A stretch of DNA of 64,000 nucleotides from Treponema sp. (lineage in GTDB: Bacteria; Spirochaetota; Spirochaetia; Treponematales; Treponemataceae): contig JAGBGX010000006.1 of the NCBI GenBank assembly GCA_017935745.1, forward strand, positions 62,001-126,000. Direction: 5' to 3'. Shown here one piece after another: positions 53,882-62,117 of the stretch. A model generated the notes under the pieces. It did not search any database and was not told where the DNA came from. It saw only the letters and a program-made list of their open reading frames with translations. The position numbers and the translations under genes were made by a program. The number at the start of each line of letters is the position of its first letter. The stretch's first letter is position 1.

Positions 53882-54499
53882 ATGACTGAAATTGAACTGA
53901 AGGCGCACGTTTCCGACAAAAGCAGCCTCAAAAAAAAGCTTGCGTCCTTTGCCGAATTTGAAAAATCCGTTGTCCGCGATGACACCTATTATGCAAGCCC
54001 GCTGAACAGCCATCTGAAAATCCGTCTGCGCACAGAACAGACAGCTGGCGCAAAGCCGTGTTATTTTGTAACTTATAAAAGGAAGGAACTGAAAACAGCG
54101 GCAGACAGCATTCAGACAGAAGTGAATGAAGAGCTTGAAAGCGAGCTGTCTTCTCCGCACGCGCTCGAGCAGTTTCTGTGCGACTGCGGATTTCAGCCCG
54201 TGCTGAAAAAGCGCAAGGAAGCAGAATCATGGAAAGCCCCGGTTCCCGGACTTGAAGGCCAAGCCGCAGCTCTGAAGGCAACCCTTGAAATCTGCACGGT
54301 TCCGCCGCTGGGCGACTTTCTTGAAATTGAAATCCTTTCGCCCGAAACGGACAGCAGTGCCGTCAGCCGTTTTCAGGAAGCGCTGGCAGTGCTGCTTGAA
54401 AAGGCAGGAATTGAACAGAAGTGCATTGAAAGCCGATATTATTCAGACTTGCTTTCTGAAGCACAGCAGCATACAGTACAGGAGATGCGCCATGTTTGA
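53882..54499 (+). CDS. CYTH domain protein (class IV adenylate cyclase / thiamine triphosphatase-like)
   Basis: A 205-residue CYTH protein. The ExExK motif is MTEIELKAHV, followed by DDTYYASP, KIRLRTE, YFVTYKRKE and the late LEIEIL...IESRYYSDLL. CYTH enzymes act on triphosphates with a metal in a tunnel fold; cyclase and triphosphatase cannot be separated here. The gene overlaps DUF975 by 8 bases. Confidence 0.87.
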   Translation: MTEIELKAHVSDKSSLKKKLASFAEFEKSVVRDDTYYASPLNSHLKIRLRTEQTAGAKPCYFVTYKRKELKTAADSIQTEVNEELESELSSPHALEQFLCDCGFQPVLKKRKEAESWKAPVPGLEGQAAALKATLEICTVPPLGDFLEIEILSPETDSSAVSRFQEALAVLLEKAGIEQKCIESRYYSDLLSEAQQHTVQEMRHV

Positions 54500-55145
54500 A
54501 CGAAAAGAATACAAGGAAAACGCATTGCGCCAGCTGGACGGAAGAAAAGCAGTCCCGGCCGCAGCCACGCTGGTTTCATTTCTGATTTTGCTCGCCGCCA
54601 GCTCAGGCGATGCCATAAGCTTGCAGTCAGGGGAAGGGAGCGGCACGCTTCTTTCGATTGCCGTCATCTTCATCCATGGCTCAGTCATCATTGCCTATGC
54701 GCGGCTTCTTATCCAGCTGTACTGCTCGGCGGAAAAAGTGACATTCGGCAGCTTTGTAGGCGGATTTTCCTTCTTTTTGCAGGGAGTCCTGGGGCTGCTC
54801 TGGTACATGCTGTGGGTCACGCTCTGGAGCTTCCTGTTCTTTATTCCCGGAATCGTAAAGGCGTTCTCATACTCGCAGATGTTCTTTATCCTCGCTGAAA
54901 ATCCGAAGATAAGCATCTTCAAGGCGATGAACCTGAGCAAAATCCTCACCCGCGGACACAAGTGCGACCTTCTTGTCATGGCTGTAAGCTTCCTCGGCTG
55001 GGACATTCTTTCCGTGCTGACGCTCGGCATTCTTCAGCTGTGGCTCATACCGTACAAAGGCATGTCATACACGAACGCCTATTTCGCGCTCAAGCAGGAA
55101 GCCTTCCGCACAGGAATCCTCACTCCTGCCGATTTTTCACAATAG
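54492..55145 (+). CDS. DUF975 membrane protein
   Basis: 217 residues from the ATG at 54492, preceded by GGAG. The N-terminus FERKEYKENALRQL and the helices around WYMLWVTLWSFLFFIPGIVK fit DUF975, a polytopic family of unknown function. The conserved YSQMFFILAENPKISIF segment is present. It probably forms an operon with CYTH and SppA. Confidence 0.83.
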   Translation: MFERKEYKENALRQLDGRKAVPAAATLVSFLILLAASSGDAISLQSGEGSGTLLSIAVIFIHGSVIIAYARLLIQLYCSAEKVTFGSFVGGFSFFLQGVLGLLWYMLWVTLWSFLFFIPGIVKAFSYSQMFFILAENPKISIFKAMNLSKILTRGHKCDLLVMAVSFLGWDILSVLTLGILQLWLIPYKGMSYTNAYFALKQEAFRTGILTPADFSQ

Positions 55146-55154
55146 GAGCTTTTT

Positions 55155-56183
55155 ATGAAATTCAGACGGATAAACAAGGGAACGGCAGTCTTTGCCGTCG
55201 TCGCTGCGCTTTCGCTGATTATCTCAGCATTCAACCTGACGCAGGCGGCTTCCGGCGCACGCAGGAAAGCGGAATTCCGCCCGGAAAAAAAAGCGGACAA
55301 GCTGTTCTTTTTCAGCAAAAAAACGGATCTGCCGAAAGGAGCGTACATTGCAAAGCTGCATATCCGCGGAGTTATCTCTGAGCTGAACAACACATACAGC
55401 CAGAAATGGATTCTGGACACAATCAGCAATCTCAGGGACGATCCCAACAACAAGGGAATCCTGCTCTTTATTGACTCTCCGGGCGGCGGCGTATATGAGT
55501 CTGATGAAGTCTATCTTGCGCTTGAAAGCTACAAGAAGCAGACTGAGCGGCCTGTCTACGCGTACTTCGCCTCAATCGCGGCAAGCGGCGGCTACTATAT
55601 CGGCTGCGCTTCCGACTATATCATGGCAAACAGAAACACGCTGACGGGAAGCATCGGCGTGATTGCCGGCCAGTTCACGGATCTTTCGCAGCTTATGGAA
55701 AAATGGGGAATCAAGACAACGGTAATCCATTCAGGAAGAAACAAGACGCTCGGAAACCTGAGCGAGCCGATAACGCCCGAACAGCGCGACATCATGCAGT
55801 CCATTTCCGATGAATGCTACGGACAGTTCACGGACATTGTGGCAGAAAGCCGCAGCCTCTCCAAGGAAGCCGTCTATGAAATTGCAGACGGGCGCATTTA
55901 CACCGCGCGGCAGGCGCTTGAAAACGGACTCATAGATGCCATCGGCTCATTTGATGACTTGTCTGATGCGATGGACAGGCGGGAATTTGACTTTGCCGGA
56001 TATGAAGTCACTGACCTTTTCTATCAGCGCGAGGAAACACTCTATGATCTGATTATGGGCGCTGCCCGGAAGCTTCAAAGGCAGGCAGAATTCCCCGGCT
56101 GTCTCCCTGATGCTGTGCGCAGCGTCATAGAGCCTGAGATGAGCTTTCCGGCATACTACTACGACAGCGCGCACCCGTACTGA
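55155..56183 (+). CDS. sppA: Signal peptide peptidase SppA (S49 family)
   Basis: A 342-residue membrane-anchored serine protease of the short SppA type. An N-terminal helix (about 10-32) is followed by LFIDSPGGGVYESDEVY, the nucleophile Ser in FASIAASGGYYIGCAS, and the catalytic Lys in HSGRNKTLGNLSEP. It degrades cleaved signal peptides in the inner membrane. AGGAG precedes the ATG. Confidence 0.92.
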   Translation: MKFRRINKGTAVFAVVAALSLIISAFNLTQAASGARRKAEFRPEKKADKLFFFSKKTDLPKGAYIAKLHIRGVISELNNTYSQKWILDTISNLRDDPNNKGILLFIDSPGGGVYESDEVYLALESYKKQTERPVYAYFASIAASGGYYIGCASDYIMANRNTLTGSIGVIAGQFTDLSQLMEKWGIKTTVIHSGRNKTLGNLSEPITPEQRDIMQSISDECYGQFTDIVAESRSLSKEAVYEIADGRIYTARQALENGLIDAIGSFDDLSDAMDRREFDFAGYEVTDLFYQREETLYDLIMGAARKLQRQAEFPGCLPDAVRSVIEPEMSFPAYYYDSAHPY

Positions 56184-56207
56184 CGTCCGCTTACAGATGC
56201 CCGCAAG

Positions 56208-56813
56208 TCAGTCGCAGCTGCCCATCACCTCATGTATCTGCCTGAGCGAAAAACCCTTGCGGACAAGGGCGCTTTTTATTTTCTGCCCGTCTTTTTTCAG
56301 TCCGCAGATTTTCCGGTAGGCGCGGGCGCACACTGCAAGCTCATCCCTGTCCGAAAAAAAATCGTCCAGGGCTTTTTTTGCATCAGCTTTTCCGATGCCA
56401 CGGGCGTACAGCTCAGCTTCAAGCCTTGCTCTTCCTTCCGCATGGTCAATTGAACGGCTGCGAAGCCATGCCCCGGCAAACCGGCAGTCATCAAGGCACC
56501 GCTCCTGCTCCAAGTAGTCAAGCGCTGCTTTCACCGCGGACTTGCAGGCACCCTTTGCGGCAAGCTTGCGCTCCAGTCCCGCGCGGCACTGCTCAGCCCG
56601 GGACAGATACGACATGGCGGCAAGCTCAGCGGCATACACAACGGAAGCATTCAGCAGATCAGCGGCAGCTTCCTCTGAAATTTCCTGGCCCGCCGAAAGG
56701 ACATCAGGATTCACCTGCGACAAATAGTCCTTGCGCAAAAAAAATGCAGACCCTGCATCCGGCGTAATTTCGTATACGCCTGCAAAAGTCTGCTCTATGC
56801 GGCTGATAACCAC
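56208..56813 (-). CDS. recX: Regulatory protein RecX
   Basis: A 201-residue RecX-family protein made of three-helix repeats: AMSYLSRAEQCRAGLERKLA, ALDYLEQERCLDDCRFAGAW and ALVRKGFSLRQIHEVM. RecX modulates RecA filaments. It starts two bases after the rpsI stop, an unusual coupling of a recombination modulator to ribosomal protein genes; recA is not in the window. Confidence 0.85.
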   Translation of the reverse strand: MVISRIEQTFAGVYEITPDAGSAFFLRKDYLSQVNPDVLSAGQEISEEAAADLLNASVVYAAELAAMSYLSRAEQCRAGLERKLAAKGACKSAVKAALDYLEQERCLDDCRFAGAWLRSRSIDHAEGRARLEAELYARGIGKADAKKALDDFFSDRDELAVCARAYRKICGLKKDGQKIKSALVRKGFSLRQIHEVMGSCD

Positions 56814-56815
56814 TG

Positions 56816-57208
56816 TTAACGCTTGCTGAACTGGAATCTGCGGCGCGCTCCGCGCTGACCGTATTTTTTACGCTCAACCATGCGGGAGTCACGCGTAAGA
56901 TATCCGTTTGCCTTGAGCGACGGACGCGCGTCAGGATCTACCTGGGTAAGAGCGCGTGAAACGCCGTGAAGACAGGCGGCCGCCTGTCCGTTCAGCCCTC
57001 CGCCGCAGACAGTAATCAGTATGTCGTACTTATTTACGTTCGATGTGACAAGCAGCGGCTGAATGACAAGCTTAGACTGCGCTTCAGTCGCAAAATAGTC
57101 CTTTACATCTTTTCCATTGACAACAATCTTTCCTGAGCCTTCACGCAAAAAAACGCGGGCAGTGGCAGTCTTTCTTCTTCCTGTGCCGATTGCTAAATTC
57201 TTAATCAC
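56816..57208 (-). CDS. rpsI: 30S ribosomal protein S9
   Basis: A 130-residue S9 with GTGRRKTATARVFLREGSGK near the start, GGGLNGQAAACLHGVSRAL, and the basic C-terminus KYGQRGARRRFQFSKR. Follows rplM by 12 bases, the conserved L13-S9 operon. Confidence 0.97.
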   Translation of the reverse strand: MIKNLAIGTGRRKTATARVFLREGSGKIVVNGKDVKDYFATEAQSKLVIQPLLVTSNVNKYDILITVCGGGLNGQAAACLHGVSRALTQVDPDARPSLKANGYLTRDSRMVERKKYGQRGARRRFQFSKR

Positions 57209-57220
57209 CTTATGCTCCTA

Positions 57221-57649
57221 TTACACTTCAAGAGGTTGTGGATTCTGCGCCGCATGAGGATGCTCCGCGCCTTCATAAATCTTCAGGTTGCCGATAATCC
57301 TGCGTCCAAGCCGTCCATGAGGCAGCATTCCCCAGATTGTCCTCCGCAAAGGATCTGTCGGATGACGTGCGATAAGCTCTTTAAAGGAATAGGAGCGAAG
57401 TCCGCCCACATAGCCGGTATAATGGCGGTACATCATATCATCAGCTTTCTTTCCAGTAACCTGAATTTTCTCAGCATTGACGATGACAACAAAGTCTCCG
57501 CACATAGAATTCGGCGTGTAAGAAGCCTTGTGCTTGCCACGGAGAACAGACGCAGCCTTTGCGGCCACGCGTCCCAGCGTTTTTCCTGATGCGTCAATGA
57601 CATACCAGTCATTCTTTACATCTTCGTTCTTAGCAAAAATCGTTTTCAT
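57221..57649 (-). CDS. rplM: 50S ribosomal protein L13
   Basis: 142 residues from the ATG at 57649 (MKTIFAKNEDVKNDWYVIDA) with AAGG upstream. GKTLGRVAAKAASVLRGKHK, YTPNSMCGDFVVIVNAEKI and the late MLPHGRLGRRI are L13 signatures. First gene of the rplM-rpsI-recX operon. Confidence 0.97.
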   Translation of the reverse strand: MKTIFAKNEDVKNDWYVIDASGKTLGRVAAKAASVLRGKHKASYTPNSMCGDFVVIVNAEKIQVTGKKADDMMYRHYTGYVGGLRSYSFKELIARHPTDPLRRTIWGMLPHGRLGRRIIGNLKIYEGAEHPHAAQNPQPLEV

Positions 57650-57749
57650 GTATATACCTTCTAACGTAATGTTGCATCTGCGGCTGTGCATCTAGCCTTG
57701 GATGCCTGCAAGCAATAGGCAATTGATTGCAATATATACGGGGTATATT

Positions 57750-57778
57750 ACCATATCATTTTTGCAGCACTTAGTCAA
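57750..57778 (-). promoter_or_regulatory. Predicted rplM operon promoter
   Basis: On the minus strand TTGACT (57778-57773) and TATGGT (57755-57750) are 17 bases apart. The leader of about 95 bases could host L13 autoregulation, but no specific structure was confirmed. Confidence 0.65.
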
Positions 57779-57881
57779 TGCGAATTTGACTGCATCCGCA
57801 TTTTTTCAGGCAAATGGAAGCCCCGGCAACGCAAGCACCGGGGCATAAAACTTTCGCACAGTCAGCCGCAGACTGCTGAAG

Positions 57882-58109
57882 CTATTTTTCTTCAGCTGAC
57901 TTGGCCGCTTCCTCTTCTTTTTTTGCTTCCTTCTTGTCCTTTATATCAGCAAAGCCGATAAAAAGCGAAACAAGGCCGCAGAAAGCCGCAAAGCACGGCG
58001 CAAATCCCTTCAGGAAGGAAATAATATCAGCGCCCCACCCTAGTCCGGCAGGAAGGCATGCAAGCACACAAAAGCCAATCAGCACAATTCCTACAATCAG
58101 TGAAACCAT
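57882..58109 (-). CDS. Small two-helix membrane protein
   Basis: A 75-residue protein with two hydrophobic segments (about 3-22 and 36-55) and a highly charged Lys/Glu tail (DIKDKKEAKKEEEAAKSAEE). No family is recognised. It lies between the rplM promoter region and rubrerythrin, on the same strand as both. Confidence 0.65.
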   Translation of the reverse strand: MVSLIVGIVLIGFCVLACLPAGLGWGADIISFLKGFAPCFAAFCGLVSLFIGFADIKDKKEAKKEEEAAKSAEEK

Positions 58110-58181
58110 GAGAATCTCCCATAAAAAAGCCAGCCAGCAGCCCCGGCACAGAACGCTGAGGCTGCTGCACAGCAGGGCAAG

Positions 58182-58718
58182 CTAGTAGTTTTCAGCCTTT
58201 ACTTCAAAGTAGCTGCGCGGATGCGAGCATACAGGGCAGACTTCAGGCGCACGCTTTCCCACGTGGATATGGCCGCAGTTCCTGCACTGCCAGATAGCAT
58301 CTCCGTCCTTGCTGAAAACAAGCTCCTTTGTCACATTGTCAAGAAGCTTGCGGTAGCGCTCCTCGTGTGTTTTTTCAATGGCCGCAACACCTTCAAAAGC
58401 AATCGCAATGTCTTCAAATCCTTCCGCACGGGCAGTCTTGGCAAATCCGGCGTACATATCAGTCCACTCATAGTTTTCACCGGCCGCGGCATCCTTGAGG
58501 TTTTCAGCGGTAGACTTGATGCCTCCGTTCAAAAGCTTAAACCACATCTTGGCATGCTCTTTTTCGTTGTTGGCAGTCTCTTCAAAAATTGCCGCAATCT
58601 GCTCAAATCCGTCCTTGCGGGCCTTGCTTGCATAATACGTATACTTATTGCGCGCCTGAGACTCCCCGGCAAACGCTGTCTTCAGGTTTTCTTCTGTCTT
58701 TGAACCTTTTAATTCCAT
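58182..58718 (-). CDS. rbr: Rubrerythrin
   Basis: A 178-residue rubrerythrin that detoxifies hydrogen peroxide in anaerobes. The N-terminal ferritin-like di-iron domain shows [20 protein letters not shown] and [14 protein letters not shown] with a second helix pair. The C-terminal rubredoxin centre is CRNCGH...CPVC. AAGGAGG precedes the ATG. Its presence fits an anaerobic lifestyle. Confidence 0.95.
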   Translation of the reverse strand: MELKGSKTEENLKTAFAGESQARNKYTYYASKARKDGFEQIAAIFEETANNEKEHAKMWFKLLNGGIKSTAENLKDAAAGENYEWTDMYAGFAKTARAEGFEDIAIAFEGVAAIEKTHEERYRKLLDNVTKELVFSKDGDAIWQCRNCGHIHVGKRAPEVCPVCSHPRSYFEVKAENY

Positions 58719-58751
58719 AATCCTAACCTCCTTTTGGAACTGTCAGCCTGT

Positions 58752-58780
58752 ATAATATATGAATATACTCACTTTTTCAA
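58752..58780 (-). promoter_or_regulatory. Predicted rubrerythrin promoter
   Basis: On the minus strand TTGAAA (58780-58775) and TATTAT (58757-58752) are separated by 17 bases, about 34 bases before the ATG. Confidence 0.7.
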
Positions 58781-58827
58781 CAAAAAGCACTGCGCTTCAC
58801 TATTTTTCCCTGAAAAAACCGCTCCGC

Positions 58828-58855
58828 TTGACAAAATGGCGGGGGGGGGTAAGAT
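58828..58855 (+). promoter_or_regulatory. Promoter with a G9 spacer tract, likely phase-variable
   Basis: A perfect -35 TTGACA (58828-58833) and -10 TAAGAT (58850-58855) are separated by 16 bases that contain nine consecutive G (58841-58849). Each G gained or lost changes the spacer length and so the promoter strength. The lipoprotein ATG is 33 bases downstream, with AAGGAGG at 58877. Confidence 0.8.
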
Positions 58856-58888
58856 GAACTGATTTTTTTCTTATTCAAGGAGGATTGT

Positions 58889-59515
58889 ATGAAAAAATTT
58901 GTAAAACTTTCAGCAGTGCTTGCAGCAATAACGCTGGCACTTGCCTTCACCGGATGCAGCAGTGATGATGACGATGACGAAGATGAGCTTTCCGCCGTTA
59001 CAAGCGCACAGCAGCTCAAGTTCCAGACAGGAACATACAGCTTTGCAATTGCAGCCACAAGCACAGAGGAAATCGGCATCATAGAAATCACCGAAAAAGG
59101 AACTGTCATGATAACAGGCACTTCCGCTGATTCAACTGTTGCAACAAACACAGAATCAAGCACAGCAAAAATAACCGCAAAAAACAAGGAATACTACGAT
59201 TCATTAAAGGAAGAATTTGGAGAGGAAGACAAAGAATCCGTATACACTTACAATGACACGGACCTTGTCATAACAGCAGCAGCAAAACCGTCTTCACCTG
59301 AAAACGAAACTTATGCCAAATTTACACAAGAATTCTTCCCTAAAAATGAAATCAGCTCAGACGAGCAGATCATTTACACTGGCATAGAAGTCAAGCAGAA
59401 TTCTGACGGCTCAAAAATCACCGCCTCCTATACAGAAACTGACAGCTGGACCGATGAGGACGGAAAAAAGCAGACTTCCGTGTACAAGTACAGCATAGTC
59501 CTTGAAAAGAAATAG
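58889..59515 (+). CDS. Hypothetical lipoprotein under a poly-G promoter
   Basis: A 208-residue protein with signal peptide and lipobox (LAFTGC, Cys near 22) followed by an acidic linker SSDDDDDEDE. The rest is a Thr/Ser/Glu-rich, beta-prone domain. Surface or periplasmic localisation is expected. I recognise no family. The variable promoter spacer suggests ON/OFF switching of a surface antigen. A strong terminator follows. Confidence 0.8.
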   Translation: MKKFVKLSAVLAAITLALAFTGCSSDDDDDEDELSAVTSAQQLKFQTGTYSFAIAATSTEEIGIIEITEKGTVMITGTSADSTVATNTESSTAKITAKNKEYYDSLKEEFGEEDKESVYTYNDTDLVITAAAKPSSPENETYAKFTQEFFPKNEISSDEQIIYTGIEVKQNSDGSKITASYTETDSWTDEDGKKQTSVYKYSIVLEKK

Positions 59516-59526
59516 AAGCCGCTCCG

Positions 59527-59556
59527 GCCGGAAAGCGCATGCTTTCCGGCTTTTTT
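59527..59556 (+). terminator. Rho-independent terminator after the lipoprotein gene
   Basis: A perfect 10-base stem (GCCGGAAAGC with GCTTTCCGGC) and 4-base loop are followed by six T, 11 bases after the stop codon. Confidence 0.85.
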
Positions 59557-59563
59557 CCGCAGG

Positions 59564-59896
59564 CTAAAGCAGGCGGGAAAGAACCATGTACAGTGCAGTT
59601 CCTGAAAAAATGCTCGCCATAGCGTTTCTGCATGACAAGTGGACGATGGCAGTCACCGCGGCTCCGGCAATGTGCGGAATTCCGAACGGCGCGGCAGAAA
59701 ACGGCACGTCCTTATAGCAGTACACAACAAGGACAGCCATAATGACTGACGGAATATACTTCTCTACAAACCTGACAAATGCTCCCGGTGTGCGCCGGCT
59801 GAAAACAGCAAACGGCAGGAGCCGTGTTCCGTAAATAATAAGCCCCGAAACAGCGATCGCGGCTGCTGCCAGAGCAAGCGGATATGGTCTGCTCAT
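59564..59896 (-). CDS. azlD: AzlD-family branched-chain amino acid transport protein
   Basis: 110 residues from the ATG at 59896, preceded by AAGGAGG. A small membrane protein with four helices, including GLIIYGTRLLPFAVF and KYIPSVIMAVLVVYCY, typical of AzlD. It forms a branched-chain amino acid exporter with AzlC, whose gene ends 16 bases upstream. Confidence 0.88.
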   Translation of the reverse strand: MSRPYPLALAAAAIAVSGLIIYGTRLLPFAVFSRRTPGAFVRFVEKYIPSVIMAVLVVYCYKDVPFSAAPFGIPHIAGAAVTAIVHLSCRNAMASIFSGTALYMVLSRLL

Positions 59897-59912
59897 AAAT
59901 CCTCCTTCGTAT

Positions 59913-60671
59913 TCACTGCGATTCGTTTCCGTCTGCATTTCGCAAGACTGCTTTTTCCCTGGCAAAAAATGACGGGCCGCGCGCCAAGAGCATGACGCCA
60001 AGCCCGGTGCAAATGGAAGCCCAGATGATGTTTGACGAAGCAAGGATTCCGGCCTTGTACAGGGCGACCGCAGCAACCGAAGCCGCCGCTCCGGCAATGC
60101 ACGGCAGCATATCCTTGGAAGATGCGAGCTGCTCAATCAGCAGGACAATGAACAGCGAAGTCAGCGCAAAGTCAACGCCGTCCAGGCACCGTCCAAGCCC
60201 GCACCGCTCAAGGACAGTATATGACACGGCTCCAATCAGGCAGCCGAGGCACCAGTACAGCTGGTCAAGCAGCGAAATAATTGTATAGAATGAAACTGCG
60301 TCCACCCGGGGCGGAACAGCAATTCCGTGCACAAGGGCAAACGTTTCGTCCGTAACGGCAAAAATCAGGTAGGGCTTGCGCGCGCCGGCATTCCTGTACT
60401 TTGAAATGAGGGCAAGCCCGTAGAAAATGTGGCGGATGCTCAAAAGGAACTGGACAAGCAGAATCTCCGCAAGCGGCGCGCCTCCTGCAAGCTGCCCCAC
60501 GATAAAATACTGGCCGCTGCCCGTGTACATGACAACGCACGCTGCGACAGCCAGCCACCACGGGTATCCTGCGTTCGTAAAGAGAACCCCGAACCCGATT
60601 CCAATCGCAATATATCCGAAAAAGACAGGAGCAGTGATTTTCACCGCCTGGGCAAAAACATACCGGTTCAT
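59913..60671 (-). CDS. azlC: AzlC-family branched-chain amino acid exporter subunit
   Basis: A 252-residue polytopic membrane protein with FFGYIAIGIGFGVLFTNAGY, YTGSGQYFIVGQLAGG and LLSIRHIFYGLALISKYRNA, the AzlC core. It works with AzlD to export leucine, valine and similar amino acids, consistent with ilvB and ilvD in the same window. Confidence 0.9.
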   Translation of the reverse strand: MNRYVFAQAVKITAPVFFGYIAIGIGFGVLFTNAGYPWWLAVAACVVMYTGSGQYFIVGQLAGGAPLAEILLVQFLLSIRHIFYGLALISKYRNAGARKPYLIFAVTDETFALVHGIAVPPRVDAVSFYTIISLLDQLYWCLGCLIGAVSYTVLERCGLGRCLDGVDFALTSLFIVLLIEQLASSKDMLPCIAGAAASVAAVALYKAGILASSNIIWASICTGLGVMLLARGPSFFAREKAVLRNADGNESQ

Positions 60672-60829
60672 AGCACCAGGATATCATACTGCTAAAAAAA
60701 GCCTGTTTCAAGGACTGCGCGGCATGGGAATCCGATTTCCGCGGGCGGGCGGCTCAGAACCGGCAGATTTCCCCTGATTCTGCTCCGGGGAGAATCTGCA
60801 TTTTTTTCCATTTATTTTTCAAAAAATCA

Positions 60830-60853
60830 TTGACTTTTTTACGTATTACATAC
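60830..60853 (+). promoter_or_regulatory. Possible potABC promoter
   Basis: TTGACT at 60830-60835 is a good -35. The -10 is weak (an ACAAAT-like match 16 bases on). It lies about 90 bases before the GTG start. Confidence 0.35.
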
Positions 60854-60926
60854 AAATTACACTTAGACAAGTACGGTCGGCAGAGGCATGAACGCCTCAA
60901 CTATTACAAAAAGGAGTTGCACCCTT

Positions 60927-62117
60927 GTGAACGGAAGTACAGTTTCCATCAAGAACGTATCCAAGCATTTCGGATCGTTCCATGCGCTGGACAGCATTGA
61001 CCTTACGATTAAGCAGGGCGAATTCTTTTCCCTGCTCGGGCCTTCAGGATGCGGGAAGACCACGCTGCTGCGCATTATCGCAGGATTTGAATTTCCTGAC
61101 GAAGGGGAAGTCCTGTTTGACGACAGGAATGTTGTTCCGCTTCCGCCGAACAAGCGGCAGAGCAACACCGTGTTTCAAAGCTACGCGCTGTTTCCGCATC
61201 TTTCAGTGTACGAAAACGTGGCGTTTCCTCTGCGGCTCAAGAAGACTGACAAAAAGACAGTCGATGAAAAAGTGCGCAGCTACCTTCACCTCGTTCAGCT
61301 TGAGCAGCACATGCACAAGAAGCCGAACCAGCTTTCCGGCGGGCAGCGGCAGCGTGTGGCAATAGCCCGCGCGCTCATCAACGAGCCGAAAGTCCTGCTG
61401 CTTGACGAGCCGCTTTCCGCGCTGGACGCAAAGCTGCGGGCAAACCTGCTCGTTGACCTTGACGCGCTCCATGACAAAATCGGCATCACCTTTATCTATG
61501 TGACACACGACCAGAGCGAGGCGCTTGCAGTGAGCGACAGGATTGCAGTCATCAACCAGGGAAAAGTGCTTCAGGTGGGAACGCCGTTTGAAATTTATGA
61601 AAGCCCGGCGACACAGTTTGTGGCGCAGTTTATCGGCGAGACAAACCTGTTTGAAAGCACAGTTGTCTCCTGCGAGCCGCACAAGAATGCAAAGGGCGAG
61701 GATGAATTCAATGTCACGCTGAACACGCCGGTGCTCGGGCTTCAGGCGCAGCTGAAGGGCGAGACGCAGGCAATGCGGGAAGAAGACAAGAACATCCTTG
61801 TCACCGACTATGACCACACGGCGCCGGGGCAGAAAGTCTGCTTTACCATCCGCCCGGAAAAAATCCGCATAACGCTGGAAGAGCCGAATGTAGGCGGCAG
61901 AAAGGACATCAATGTGTTCAAGGGAATTGTCGAGGAGCCTGTCTACACCGGGTTCCAGTCCAAATTCTACGTGCGCCTTGAAAACGGAACGATTGTCAAG
62001 GTGTTCAAGCAGCACACAAACTATCTGGATGACGGCCCGGAAATCGCATGGAAGGACACGGTGTACGTTTCATGGTCTGCTGATGACGGATATATTGTCG
62101 AGGACATACTCAAATGA
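60927..62117 (+). CDS. potA: Spermidine/putrescine ABC transporter ATP-binding protein
   Basis: 396 residues from a GTG at 60927, chosen because AAGGAG lies 10 bases upstream; an ATG at 60888 lacks this. Walker A LLGPSGCGKTTLLR, signature LSGGQRQRVAIARAL, Walker B VLLLDEPLSALDAK and the switch His in VTHDQSEALA are intact. A C-terminal TOBE-like domain (about 250-390) follows. It energises polyamine import with PotB and PotC. Confidence 0.93.
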   Translation: MNGSTVSIKNVSKHFGSFHALDSIDLTIKQGEFFSLLGPSGCGKTTLLRIIAGFEFPDEGEVLFDDRNVVPLPPNKRQSNTVFQSYALFPHLSVYENVAFPLRLKKTDKKTVDEKVRSYLHLVQLEQHMHKKPNQLSGGQRQRVAIARALINEPKVLLLDEPLSALDAKLRANLLVDLDALHDKIGITFIYVTHDQSEALAVSDRIAVINQGKVLQVGTPFEIYESPATQFVAQFIGETNLFESTVVSCEPHKNAKGEDEFNVTLNTPVLGLQAQLKGETQAMREEDKNILVTDYDHTAPGQKVCFTIRPEKIRITLEEPNVGGRKDINVFKGIVEEPVYTGFQSKFYVRLENGTIVKVFKQHTNYLDDGPEIAWKDTVYVSWSADDGYIVEDILK

